In this document: piece by piece, positions 10,430-19,098 of the stretch
Layout: the number at the start of each line of letters is the position of its first letter
How positions within the stretch are numbered: the first letter of the stretch is position 1
Source: Methylophilus sp.
Lineage (GTDB): Bacteria; Pseudomonadota; Gammaproteobacteria; Burkholderiales; Methylophilaceae
Direction of reading: 5' to 3'
Assembly: GCF_008015755.1 (NCBI RefSeq)
Contig: NZ_SSGF01000007.1
Location: 231,410-295,409, forward strand
Length of the DNA stretch: 64,000 nucleotides
Position numbers and translations under genes: made by a program
Notes under the pieces: generated by a model
Told to the model about the DNA's origin: nothing
What the model saw: the letters and a program-made list of their open reading frames with translations, nothing else
The model's database searches: none

Positions 10430-10744
10430 ATGACACTCACAAAAGCTGACTTGGCCGATTTGTTGTTTGAACAAGTCGGGCTGAACAAGCGTGAAGCCAA
10501 AGACATGGTAGAAGCGTTTTTTGAAGAAGTTCGCAACGCGCTCGAGCAGGGTGATAGCGTCAAGCTGTCCGGTTTCGGTAACTTCGAGTTGCGTACAAAA
10601 TCCGAGCGCCCTGGCCGTAATCCAAAAACTGGCGAAGAAATTCCAATCTCTGCACGCCGTGTCGTGACTTTTCACGCCAGCCAAAAATTAAAATTACGCG
10701 TAGAAGAACACTACGCCGAACAACCATTACAAGCACAAGCCTAA
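10430..10744 (+). CDS. ihfA: Integration host factor alpha subunit
   Basis: This 104-residue DNA-bending protein pairs with IhfB at WATCAAN4TTR-type sites. The signature GFGNFELR (about residues 46-53) and the beta-ribbon arm [13 protein letters not shown] (about 60-72), which carries the intercalating proline, are intact. IHF commonly assists sigma-54 promoters, which is relevant to the two candidates at 52.5 and 55.4 kb. Order pheT-ihfA-merR is conserved in beta- and gammaproteobacteria. A purine-rich ribosome site (AAGAAGG / CAGGGG) precedes the ATG. Confidence 0.97.
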   Translation: MTLTKADLADLLFEQVGLNKREAKDMVEAFFEEVRNALEQGDSVKLSGFGNFELRTKSERPGRNPKTGEEIPISARRVVTFHASQKLKLRVEEHYAEQPLQAQA

Positions 10745-10758
10745 TCTGACTCCTAAAC

Positions 10759-11187
10759 ATGGTAGAAACGCAAAAAGTCACGTTGCCGCCTATCCCTGCC
10801 AAACGCTATTTCACCATCGGTGAGGTGAGTGAGTTGTGCGGGGTCAAGCCGCATGTGCTGCGTTACTGGGAGCAAGAGTTCACTCAGCTGAAACCGGTCA
10901 AGCGTCGTGGCAATCGTCGCTACTACCAGCATCACGAAGTGCTCTTGATTCGTAAAATCCGCGAACTGCTGTATGAGCAAGGCTTCACCATCAGTGGTGC
11001 GCGTAACCGCTTGGATGGTGTAGAGGAAAAAGCAGATAAATTGCGGGCTAGCAACGACATTGCCAGCCCTGTTGCTACGAATACGCAATCTTTGATTGCC
11101 CAAGAAACTAAATTACCTGTCGTGGATGTCGCCGCGCTCAGAGAGCAAATTCAACAGGTATTACAACTGCTAAAAGCCCCAGCCTAA
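10759..11187 (+). CDS. MerR-family transcriptional regulator (ihfA-linked type)
   Basis: This 142-residue protein begins with a MerR winged helix-turn-helix: FTIGEVSELCGVKPHVLRYW at about residues 16-35, then the RRYYQHHEVLLIRKIRELL helix pair. A short coiled-coil tail follows. There are no conserved cysteines that would mark a metal sensor. Family members next to ihfA are common but their targets are not defined. It starts 14 bases after ihfA and ends at a strong terminator, so it is the last gene of the operon. Confidence 0.9.
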   Translation: MVETQKVTLPPIPAKRYFTIGEVSELCGVKPHVLRYWEQEFTQLKPVKRRGNRRYYQHHEVLLIRKIRELLYEQGFTISGARNRLDGVEEKADKLRASNDIASPVATNTQSLIAQETKLPVVDVAALREQIQQVLQLLKAPA

Positions 11188-11205
11188 ACCGTCTGGCGCA
11201 CTTAT

Positions 11206-11248
11206 AAAACCGCATATTCTGCTTAGCGAATATGCGGTTTTGTTTTAT
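11206..11248 (+). terminator. Rho-independent terminator after merR
   Basis: A perfect 14-base stem, AAAACCGCATATTC with GAATATGCGGTTTT (11206-11219 and 11228-11241), has an eight-base loop and a T-rich tail. Confidence 0.92.
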
Positions 11249-11291
11249 AATACAGCCTTCTTTTCGAGCAGGTTCCTGTTCGATTCTAACG

Positions 11292-11369
<78 letters not shown>

Positions 11370-11464
11370 AAATCTAATCTAATACAATCCATAAGTAGCC
11401 TTAAAACAGGTATTTAAGCGATTTATGTGTCTATGCACATCCAAAGAAGTCTTAAGGCCTAAAG

Positions 11465-11647
11465 CTAGAGTATTGAAGGAAATGGCAGGGCAACAATGCT
11501 TGAAATGATGAATGCAAAGGTGTTGAGCACTAGCCAGCGGGTAAACCTTGGTAGCTCGATGTTATTGCCTTCAAGCAAACGATTACCCCACTGTAAAGCG
11601 AAGTAGTAGGCGAGTAGAGAAACAACTATACCTGCGATGAGCATCAT
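11465..11647 (-). CDS. Small two-helix membrane protein, uncharacterised
   Basis: This is a 60-residue open frame with two hydrophobic segments (about residues 2-17 and 38-55) flanking a short charged loop, like a small inner-membrane hairpin protein. Composition (Trp, Arg and Gly placed between helices) looks like a real protein. No good ribosome site precedes the double ATG. It lies alone between tRNA-Pro and the GGDEF-EAL gene. I do not recognise a family, and it may be spurious. Confidence 0.4.
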   Translation of the reverse strand: MMLIAGIVVSLLAYYFALQWGNRLLEGNNIELPRFTRWLVLNTFAFIISSIVALPFPSIL

Positions 11648-11782
11648 TAGATTTTAACACCGTCACTGATGTGGATCATGCGTAAAAGCCATAGAAAAGA
11701 GTCTGTCAACACTCAATTTTAGGGGTCACCAACGTGATTAAGGGTGTAGCTTTAAAAGCTGGGCCCTCATCATATTGTCGGT

Positions 11783-13885
11783 TTAAATCGTCATGTCAGG
11801 CGCAATTGCCGCAGCGATCTGCTGTTGATTGCTGATGGTGCCGATATGGCGTGCCAATGCTTCGCTCAGGGGCATGGGGCGGTTTAAATAGAAACCCTGG
11901 GCAAAAGCGACGCCCATGTCTTTCAGGCAGTCTAGTGTGGCTTCATCTTCTACGTATTCGGCAATGGTCTGGATTTCCATCGATTGCGCGACGCTTTGAA
12001 TGGCTTGGGCCATTGCCAGGTCCACTTTGTTGCTGGTGATATCTTTGACGTAAGCACCGTCCATTTTGAGGAAGTTGACCGGCAGGTGTTTGAGGTAGCT
12101 GAAAGAAGACATGCCGCTGCCAAAGTCATCTAGCATGAAACGAGTGCCCATTTTTTGCAGCTCTGTAATCAATTTAATGGTGTTATCGATGTTGATGATG
12201 GCTGACGTTTCTGTGACTTCAAAACAGACATGGCTGGGCGAGATGTCGTACGTGTCAAAACAGTTTTGAATGTAGGGCAGCAGTTGGGCGTCACCTAAAG
12301 ACGTGCCAGACAGATTAATGCTGACAATAAAAGGGGTGACGCTAGACTGCATTTTAAACAGCGGTTGCAGGGCCATAAATGCGTGCTGGATGACCCAGCG
12401 ATCAATCTTGGTCATCAAGTGATAACGCTCTGCCGAGGGCAGGAATTCTGCCGGGGGAATGATGCCGCCGTGTTCGTCGCGTTTGCGGATCAAAATCTCG
12501 TAGAAGGGCGGTAATTCTTTTTGTTGCAGCGGGAAAATGCCCTGGCAGTAGAGAACAAACTCGTTGTGCTCGATGGCTTCATTGATGCGCAACACCCATT
12601 CCATTTCAACATGGCGTTTGAGTAACACGTCATCTTCTGGGTGAAACAGGTGAATCTGGTTACGGCCATTATCTTTCGCCACATAGCAGGCAGCGTCGGC
12701 ATGGCGCGTAATCTCACCTACGTCTTTGAGGGTAGTGGTGATTTCGACAATGCCGATACTGATGCCGGTTTGGAACAAGCGACCCTCATGCATAAAGCGG
12801 AAGGTTTCTACCATTTGCCGCAGTTGCGCGGCAATTTCAATGGCTTTTTCAACCTGGCAATAGCTGAGCAACAGGCCAAACTCGTCGCCGCCCAAGCGGG
12901 CAAAGGTGTCCTCAGCGCGTATGCGCTGGCTTAAGATCATGCTGATCTGACGCAACATTTCGTCGCCAGCCAAATGGCCGCAGGTATCATTAATGACGCG
13001 GAACTGGTCAAGATCCATGTAGCAGAACACGTGGTTTGCACGGTGTTGTTTGACATCTTGCAGCGCTTGTTGCAGGCGTCTTTCCAGCTCTTGGCGATTG
13101 ACCAGTCCAGTGAGGGCGTCGTGACGCGCCTGGTAACGCAGCTGGGCTTGCGCATCTTGAATGCGGTGACGCATGTCAGCTTCGACATGCTGCATGTCTC
13201 TGGAAATCTGATTAATGGTGGTTTGTAGGGATTTGATTTCAGGCAAGGAATTTTTACCTTGGCTGACTTGTTGGCTGCCGATGACAAAGCGTTTGAGCGC
13301 AGAAGTCATGTCGCGAATCGGCTGGCTAATCGAGCGACTCACCCAGCTCACCAAAATAGAGCACAAGATAAGCGCTAGCGTAATGTAGCCGACATTTTTG
13401 ATAAAGGCCTGGCGATGGTCTTCGATCAGCGAAGCTTTATCGATAGCGACAAACACATAGCCCAGCAAACGATGGGCAGGTTCGGTAGAGAGCACTTTCA
13501 CCATGGTGATGTCATGTGTGCTTTGCTGCATAACGATGGTGTCTTGTTGCGGCAGTGTTTCGCTGATATTGAAAGAGGTGCCAAGATTGGCGATGGCATG
13601 ATTATCTGCATCGGCAATAATCAGCGATAGATAAGGTTCACGATTCAGTTGGCTGGCTTTGAGCAGGCGCTCGATATAGTCCTGGCCGTGGAGGTCGGTT
13701 TGGTTGTGTATCACCGCAGACAAGAATTTTGCGGTGGTTAAGGCATGCTGGCTGAGTTTGTCTTCTTCGCGTTGCAGTTGTTCTTTAAAGTCAAATAACA
13801 ACAGAATGCAAGATAACGCGAATACTGGCCCGATGACTAAAAGCAATAATCTGGACTGGATACTTAAATTTTGGAAAAAATGCAT
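11783..13885 (-). CDS. Membrane GGDEF-EAL c-di-GMP turnover protein
   Basis: This is a 700-residue sensor protein. A first membrane helix at about 12-30 and a second at about 167-187 frame a periplasmic sensing region. A HAMP-like linker (about 187-240) follows, then GGDEF with intact RLGGDEFGLLL near residue 345 (diguanylate cyclase signature). The EAL domain (about 440-690) has EIL in place of the EAL triplet but keeps FEVTETSA, LDDFGSGMSS and the downstream LKMDG, so phosphodiesterase activity is plausible. A 19-codon frame with a strong ribosome site ends 18 bases upstream of the start. Two further c-di-GMP proteins are in this window. Confidence 0.93.
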   Translation of the reverse strand: MHFFQNLSIQSRLLLLVIGPVFALSCILLLFDFKEQLQREEDKLSQHALTTAKFLSAVIHNQTDLHGQDYIERLLKASQLNREPYLSLIIADADNHAIANLGTSFNISETLPQQDTIVMQQSTHDITMVKVLSTEPAHRLLGYVFVAIDKASLIEDHRQAFIKNVGYITLALILCSILVSWVSRSISQPIRDMTSALKRFVIGSQQVSQGKNSLPEIKSLQTTINQISRDMQHVEADMRHRIQDAQAQLRYQARHDALTGLVNRQELERRLQQALQDVKQHRANHVFCYMDLDQFRVINDTCGHLAGDEMLRQISMILSQRIRAEDTFARLGGDEFGLLLSYCQVEKAIEIAAQLRQMVETFRFMHEGRLFQTGISIGIVEITTTLKDVGEITRHADAACYVAKDNGRNQIHLFHPEDDVLLKRHVEMEWVLRINEAIEHNEFVLYCQGIFPLQQKELPPFYEILIRKRDEHGGIIPPAEFLPSAERYHLMTKIDRWVIQHAFMALQPLFKMQSSVTPFIVSINLSGTSLGDAQLLPYIQNCFDTYDISPSHVCFEVTETSAIINIDNTIKLITELQKMGTRFMLDDFGSGMSSFSYLKHLPVNFLKMDGAYVKDITSNKVDLAMAQAIQSVAQSMEIQTIAEYVEDEATLDCLKDMGVAFAQGFYLNRPMPLSEALARHIGTISNQQQIAAAIAPDMTI

Positions 13886-13903
13886 GGATTCCAGAGGGTC
13901 TGT

Positions 13904-13963
13904 TTAAATTAAAGCAGCAGGCGCATACAGAAGCAGGCTGAATAGCCATTGAGTTCGATTCAT
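13904..13963 (-). CDS. Possible 19-residue leader peptide upstream of the GGDEF-EAL gene
   Basis: An ATG at 13963 (minus strand), preceded by AGGGGGATGTC, opens a 19-codon frame reading MNRTQWLFSLLLYAPAALI and then TAA, 18 bases before the GGDEF-EAL start. The ribosome site is better than that of the large gene. It could be a leader peptide giving translational coupling, a tiny membrane protein, or chance. Confidence 0.3.
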   Translation of the reverse strand: MNRTQWLFSLLLYAPAALI

Positions 13964-14088
13964 GACATCCCCCTGAATTTCGTGTATAAGTCGCAATGAT
14001 TATAACAGTAACAATTTTTCCGGTTTGTAGCTTAGATGCGGCAACTTGTTAAGTTTTATTATCACCAAACTAGTGTATTTGTTTTCTC

Positions 14089-15066
14089 ATGATACAGCAA
14101 ATTTATATCACAGATTATTTGTCTGATGCCGCTGCTCACCCCGTTGAGATGGTTCAGTCACTGGTTGCGCAATGTCCTGCGTTGTTAAATGCACAGTGGA
14201 CGGTCAGCCCGTTGCCGCCGCTCAAAACCTTGCTGCGTGCGTTACGCGTGCATGAGGAGGCAGGGCCTGATTTTTCTGTAGCGACGCTACTCTCTGCCCG
14301 ACAGGCTTGGCCAGGTGCGCGCCCTGCATTTTGTCTGTTGCCGGTGCATCTTGGTATGCGGCGTGATACGTTTAGTTTGCAGGCAGTGACTCCTTTGGCA
14401 GCAAACACCTATGCAAGCCTGACAGAACGTTTGCAAACACATTTTGCTGATGATTTTGTCATTCATGCTGATAGCAGCCAGCGTTTTTGGTGGGTTCAGC
14501 CTTTGCGTGATATGCAGGCGCAATGTAAGTGGCCACAAGATTGTTTGTATCAGCAGGCCTTTCAATGGCAGCCGCAAGGTGCCGATGCTGCCGTGATTAG
14601 ACAATGGACGAACGAAATACAAATGCTAATCCATCAGGCCGCCCATGGCACAGAGGTGGCAGATTGGCCAGCTGCGCTGAATAGTTTATGGTTTGCCAGT
14701 GTGGGCGAGATGCCGACCTGGCAAGCGTCTGCCCCTGTGATTGCTGGGCAAGGCGAGATTGTTGCCGCCTTGCAGGCTTGTGCGTTGCCCACGATTCGGT
14801 CAGCATCGATGGCCGCATTGATGGCAGATCAAGACGCCCGGCAAGCCGCATGGGTTGCAGATCAATGGCAAACCGTGGATTGGCCTATGCTATCTAACGC
14901 TTTGCAAACAGGCCGCCAGAGCACATTGAAACTGGTGTTGCCATTTGCCGAGCGTAGCATTGAGGTGCACTATAAAAAACAATTACGTTGGCAGTTTTGG
15001 CGCAAAGCGCCTCGCCTGGAAACCCTGTTGCAACAGCTTGAAACAACCCTGACGACCAGCGGCTAG
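14089..15066 (+). CDS. RpfE-like / phosphoglycerate-mutase-like uncharacterised protein
   Basis: This 325-residue soluble protein has no signal peptide or membrane helix. I see no catalytic motif I can name. Its place directly before recJ matches rpfE, which neighbours recJ in Xanthomonas, and the general character (a long beta-rich N-terminal half, then a tryptophan-rich C-terminal half) fits proteins labelled regulatory protein RpfE type or cofactor-independent phosphoglycerate mutase homologue. That link is by gene order and is an inference. recJ begins 33 bases after its stop, so they are probably co-transcribed. No clear ribosome site precedes the ATG. Confidence 0.65.
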   Translation: MIQQIYITDYLSDAAAHPVEMVQSLVAQCPALLNAQWTVSPLPPLKTLLRALRVHEEAGPDFSVATLLSARQAWPGARPAFCLLPVHLGMRRDTFSLQAVTPLAANTYASLTERLQTHFADDFVIHADSSQRFWWVQPLRDMQAQCKWPQDCLYQQAFQWQPQGADAAVIRQWTNEIQMLIHQAAHGTEVADWPAALNSLWFASVGEMPTWQASAPVIAGQGEIVAALQACALPTIRSASMAALMADQDARQAAWVADQWQTVDWPMLSNALQTGRQSTLKLVLPFAERSIEVHYKKQLRWQFWRKAPRLETLLQQLETTLTTSG

Positions 15067-15099
15067 CGCTGCTTGCGACCTACTTACCGCTCATACACC

Positions 15100-16782
15100 A
15101 TGAAAATTAAACAACGCGTTTATTCCGAGGCCTCGTTTGCGGCCTTGCAGGCACAAGGCTTGCCACCTTTGTTAGCGAGATTGCTGGCCGCGAGGGCGGT
15201 GACTGCCGAGGACTGGCTGCGCCAGGAAATGCCGCATTTGCTTAAGCCGGAGGCCTTGACCGGTGCGGCCGAGATGGCAAGACTGCTGGCCGATGCAATC
15301 GCACAGCAAAAACGTATTTTGATCGTGGGCGATTACGATGCAGACGGCGCGACAGCCACCAGTGTGGCCATGCGTGGTTTGCGTATGATGGGGGCCGTCG
15401 TTGACTTTTTAGTGCCCAATCGTTTTGAATATGGCTACGGCCTGACACCCGAAATTGTGGCCCTGGCCGCGCAACAGCAACCAGAGGTGATTTTGACGGT
15501 GGATAACGGCATTGCCAGTATGGATGGCGTTGCCGCCGCCAAAGCACTCGGTTTGCAGGTGCTGATTACTGACCACCATTTGCCCGCCGAGCAAACCCCT
15601 GCTGCAGACTGTATCGTTAACCCTAATCAGCGTGGCTGTGGTTTCCCGAGCAAGCATCTGGCTGGGGTAGGGGTGATGTTTTATGTGTTGATTGCATTGC
15701 GTGCCGAGCTCAAACAGCGCGGGCACTTGCTTGATGAGACTGTGCATCTGGGCAGTCTGTTAGACCTGGTGGCTTTAGGCACAGTGGCTGACCTGGTGAA
15801 ACTGGATGCCAATAACCGTATCCTGGTCAGGCAAGGCCTGAAGCGTATTCGCCAAGGGCAGGCTAGCCCGGGCATTCTGGCGATTCTTAAACTGGCTGGG
15901 CGCGATGCCTCGCAGGTCAATGCGCAGGATTTAGGCTTTTACGTTGGGCCGCGTCTCAATGCCGCAGGCCGGTTAGATGACATGACCATAGGCATTCGTT
16001 GCCTGTTGGCAGACACGCCGCAGGAGGCGATGCAGTATGCGCAGAAACTGCATGTACTCAATGCAGAGCGCAAGCAGATTGAAGCTGAAATGCAGTGGGA
16101 TGCGATGGCAGATCTCACGCAGGATTTTCGTGATGACCAATATACGATCAGTGTGTTTCAGCCGGATTGGCACCAGGGCGTGATTGGCATCCTCGCCTCA
16201 CGTATTAAAGAGCAATATCACCGGCCAGTGATCGCCTTTGCCGATGCTGGTGACGGCTTGATCAAGGGCTCTGGTCGTTCAATTGCCGGGTTGCATTTGC
16301 GCGATGCCCTGGACTTAGTCACCAAGCTGCAGCCCGATCTGATTATTAAGTTTGGTGGCCACGCCATGGCGGCGGGGCTCAGTATCCGCGCCGATGATTT
16401 TGCACGCTTTCAGCAAACGTTTGAGCAAGTGGTACAAAGCCTGATTGATGCCGAAACCTTGCAGGAAGTGCTGGAAACAGACGGTGCATTGGCCGCACAA
16501 GAAATGACCATGCACACCGCAGAAGCCATCGCCCAGCAAGTTTGGGGGCAGGGCTTTCCGCAGCCAGTGTTTTATGACAATTTTCAAGTGTTGCAGCAAA
16601 AGGTGTTAGGTGAAAAACACCTGAAATTGCGTCTGCAAAAACATCACCAGCAATTTGATGCGATTTATTTTCAGCATGCCGAATTTTTGCCTGAGCAGGT
16701 AGAAATTGCTTATGCCATGCAAGTGAATGAGTTTAACGGTGCGCGCAATTTGCAATTGCAGGTCGTGCATGCGGTGGTTTAA
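15100..16782 (+). CDS. recJ: Single-stranded-DNA-specific exonuclease RecJ
   Basis: This 560-residue 5'-3' single-strand exonuclease acts in recombination and mismatch repair. The DHH phosphoesterase domain has DYDADG (78-83), a VDNG segment, TDHH (about 159) and NPNQRGCGFP. The DHHA1 domain carries GHAMAAGLS, and a C-terminal OB-like domain follows. The ATG at 15100 gives MKIKQRVY; an in-frame TTG at 15073 adds nine residues but no better ribosome site. Length is normal (E. coli 577). Confidence 0.96.
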   Translation: MKIKQRVYSEASFAALQAQGLPPLLARLLAARAVTAEDWLRQEMPHLLKPEALTGAAEMARLLADAIAQQKRILIVGDYDADGATATSVAMRGLRMMGAVVDFLVPNRFEYGYGLTPEIVALAAQQQPEVILTVDNGIASMDGVAAAKALGLQVLITDHHLPAEQTPAADCIVNPNQRGCGFPSKHLAGVGVMFYVLIALRAELKQRGHLLDETVHLGSLLDLVALGTVADLVKLDANNRILVRQGLKRIRQGQASPGILAILKLAGRDASQVNAQDLGFYVGPRLNAAGRLDDMTIGIRCLLADTPQEAMQYAQKLHVLNAERKQIEAEMQWDAMADLTQDFRDDQYTISVFQPDWHQGVIGILASRIKEQYHRPVIAFADAGDGLIKGSGRSIAGLHLRDALDLVTKLQPDLIIKFGGHAMAAGLSIRADDFARFQQTFEQVVQSLIDAETLQEVLETDGALAAQEMTMHTAEAIAQQVWGQGFPQPVFYDNFQVLQQKVLGEKHLKLRLQKHHQQFDAIYFQHAEFLPEQVEIAYAMQVNEFNGARNLQLQVVHAVV

Positions 16783-16802
16783 ACAGGCGATTGTTTAATT
16801 GG

Positions 16803-16929
16803 TCGCAGATCAACGCTGGTGCACGCAGATAACACTGAAACACTTTTATTGCTGATGCATTTGCCTTGTGTCTGTATAGCCATCTTTTCTGCTCTAAATC
16901 TGCGTTCATCCGCATTTATCTGCGGTTAA
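16803..16929. repeat. Long imperfect inverted repeat (CGCAGAT family), copy 1
   Basis: Arms at about 16803-16831 and 16898-16929 are imperfect reverse complements. They are built from CGCAGAT, AACGC and ACGCAGAT on one side and ATCTGCGT, CCGCATTTATCTGCGG on the other, around a loop of about 66 bases. It lies between recJ and rluB. A second member of the same family is at 39491-39579. Confidence 0.75.
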
Positions 16930-16992
16930 GCAATCCTTTAGGGGCTTTGCGCTAAATCAGTTAAAATACAGCCTTCATTCAAGAGGTTAAGC

Positions 16993-18099
16993 ATGGCGCG
17001 TCCATTTAAATCCCCCAAAGCGACTGCTGCGGCACGTCCACCCAAAGTGCAACCGGCAGCGACAACAGTGACGGTGGATGCTGACGGCACCGAAGTGGCT
17101 GCAACACAACGTTCTGGGCAGCGTTTGCACAAATTGCTGGCCTTGGCTGGTTTTGGCTCGCGTCGCGATATGGAAACGCTGATTGAGAGTGGCCGCATCA
17201 CCATTAATGGCCAGGTTGCGCAAGTCGGTGCGGTGGTAGACGAACATGACATCGTCCGCTTGGATAGCCGTATTCTGCATTTGCCGTTTGAGGCAGAGCT
17301 GCCACAAATATTGCTTTACCATAAACCCGAAGGCGAGATCGTCAGCCAGGATGACCCGGAAGGCCGAGCCACCGTCTTTGATAAACTGCCACGTATCAAA
17401 CAAGGTAAATGGCTGGCGATTGGCCGGCTGGATATGAATACCAGTGGCTTGTTGATTTTTACCAATTCTGGTGAGCTGGCAAACCGCTTTATGCATCCGC
17501 GTTATGAAGTTGAGCGTGAATATGCGGTGAGGATTCTGGGGGAGTTGACCGAGGACCAGATGGCGCAACTCAAAAACGGTATCGAGCTCGAAGATGGCCC
17601 GGCCAACTTTGAAAGCATCTTCCCGCAAGGCGGTGAAGGGGCCAATAAATGGTATCAGGTAGTGATTAAAGAAGGCCGTAACCGCGAAGTGCGTCGCCTG
17701 TTCGAGGCGTTTCATTTGCCCGTGAGCCGGTTGATGCGCGTGCGATTTGGCCCGATCAACCTGCCACCGCGCCTCAAGCGCGGCACCATGCTCAAGCTGG
17801 AGCAAAAGCAAGTGGTGGGTTTAATGGAGTGGGCGGGTCTGGAAGTGCCGCGTAAACCGCTCAAGCAACTCAGTCCACGCGAAAAAGACCGTGCTACGCG
17901 TGTGTTTGTGCCTAAAGTGCGTAAACAACGCCGTAGCTTGCTGGAAACCGCAAACGCGCCGACAGAGACTGAACGCCCAGCACGTCCGGCGCCTAAGCAA
18001 TCACGCCGGATTCGCCAGGATGCTGATATTAAACAGGCTTCACGCGAGAACGCACGCGCCAATACTGGCGCAAAAAAGCGCAGCGACCGCAATCGCTAA
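16993..18099 (+). CDS. rluB: 23S rRNA pseudouridine(2605) synthase RluB
   Basis: This 368-residue enzyme isomerises a uridine in the peptidyl-transferase region of 23S rRNA. After a 40-residue basic lead comes an S4-like RNA-binding domain (RLHKLLALAGFGSRR, about 43-57). The catalytic domain follows with the GRLDMNTSGLLIFTNSGEL block holding the active-site aspartate, then the family segments HPRYEVEREYAVR and EGRNREVRRLF. A basic, disordered tail (about 300-368) is rich in Arg, Lys, Pro and Ala. RluB assignment over RluE or RluF rests on the S4 domain and the GRNREVRR segment. A GAGGTT site precedes the ATG. Confidence 0.9.
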   Translation: MARPFKSPKATAAARPPKVQPAATTVTVDADGTEVAATQRSGQRLHKLLALAGFGSRRDMETLIESGRITINGQVAQVGAVVDEHDIVRLDSRILHLPFEAELPQILLYHKPEGEIVSQDDPEGRATVFDKLPRIKQGKWLAIGRLDMNTSGLLIFTNSGELANRFMHPRYEVEREYAVRILGELTEDQMAQLKNGIELEDGPANFESIFPQGGEGANKWYQVVIKEGRNREVRRLFEAFHLPVSRLMRVRFGPINLPPRLKRGTMLKLEQKQVVGLMEWAGLEVPRKPLKQLSPREKDRATRVFVPKVRKQRRSLLETANAPTETERPARPAPKQSRRIRQDADIKQASRENARANTGAKKRSDRNR

Positions 18100-18121
18100 C
18101 CCGTTAAACTGGTGTGGTATC

Positions 18122-18154
18122 AAAAAAAAGCACTTCTGACCGAAGTGCTTTTTT
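18122..18154. terminator. Bidirectional terminator between rluB and prmB
   Basis: A-tract plus GCACTTC (18122-18135) pairs with GAAGTGC plus T-tract (18142-18154). A and T runs on both sides let it serve both convergent genes. Confidence 0.9.
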
Positions 18155-18194
18155 AATAGATTGAAACGCTGCGCAGACAAGTTTGCCTGCCGAT

Positions 18195-19097
18195 TTATTC
18201 GCTTTGCAAACCCGCTTCAACCAAATCTTCTTTGGTCAGCATAAACACAAATTGGTCGCCCGCACTGGTATCCAGCCAGGTAAAAGGCAGCTCTGGGTAG
18301 GCGTCATGCAAGGCATCGCGATTATGGCCGATTTCTACCACTAAGATACCGCCATCATTGAGGTATTCGCCCGCTTGTGTGAGTAAAGTGTGCGTGTGAT
18401 CCAGCCCTGCCACACCACTGCCCAGTGCCAGTTGCGGCTCCTGGCGGTATTCCGCTGGTAGCTCTGCCATGCTGGGGGCATCTACATAAGGCGGGTTGCT
18501 GATAATCACATCGTATTTACGGCCTTTGAGCGCAGTAAACATATCAGACTGCACCGCCTGTACCTGATGCTCCAGTCCGTAACGCTTGATATTGATATTG
18601 CTGACATCTATCGCATCTGGCGAGATGTCCACCACATCAATATGCGCATTGGGGAAGGTGTCTGCCAGCAACACCCCCAGACAACCCGAGCCAGTGCAAA
18701 TATCGGCCGCAGATTCGACCATTTCTGGAAACTCTACCCAGGGCTGCAGGCCGTCTTCCAGCAGTTCGGCAATAAATGAGCGCGGCACAATCACGCGTTC
18801 ATCCACATAAAATTTAAAGCCACGCAACCAGGCTTCGTTCACAAGGTAAGCGGTCGGCGTATGCTCGGTGACGCGTTTTTCAATCAAGGTCGCCAGATGC
18901 TGACTTTCTTCTGTGGTCAAACGCGCATCGAAAAAGTTATCCAGTGTGTCATGCGGTAAATGTAAAGCACTCATCACCAGCCACACGGCTTCGTCGTAGC
19001 TGTTGTCGGTGCCGTGACCATAAAAAATATCAGAGTTTTCAAAACGGCTAACAGCGTAACGCAGCCAGTCGCGGATCGTGTGTAAGTTGCTTGTCAT
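18195..19097 (-). CDS. prmB: 50S ribosomal protein L3 N5-glutamine methyltransferase
   Basis: This 300-residue SAM-dependent enzyme methylates a glutamine of ribosomal protein L3. An N-terminal helical region has the YGHGTDNSYDEA segment usual for PrmB rather than PrmC. The SAM-binding motif CTGSGCLGVLLA follows, then the catalytic NPPY (SNPPYVDAPSM). The start lies 1 base after the dapE stop, so it is the last gene of the ArsC-like/dapE/prmB operon, which ends at the bidirectional terminator. Confidence 0.95.
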   Translation of the reverse strand: MTSNLHTIRDWLRYAVSRFENSDIFYGHGTDNSYDEAVWLVMSALHLPHDTLDNFFDARLTTEESQHLATLIEKRVTEHTPTAYLVNEAWLRGFKFYVDERVIVPRSFIAELLEDGLQPWVEFPEMVESAADICTGSGCLGVLLADTFPNAHIDVVDISPDAIDVSNINIKRYGLEHQVQAVQSDMFTALKGRKYDVIISNPPYVDAPSMAELPAEYRQEPQLALGSGVAGLDHTHTLLTQAGEYLNDGGILVVEIGHNRDALHDAYPELPFTWLDTSAGDQFVFMLTKEDLVEAGLQSE

Positions 19098-19098
19098 A

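Noticed and set aside
11398..11458. GCCTTAA / TTAAGGC inverted repeat with inner ATGTG/CACAT stem after tRNA-Pro, considered as att site or small RNA
   Set aside because: No integrase or direct repeat of the tRNA 3' end nearby, and no promoter or T-tract to support an RNA gene.
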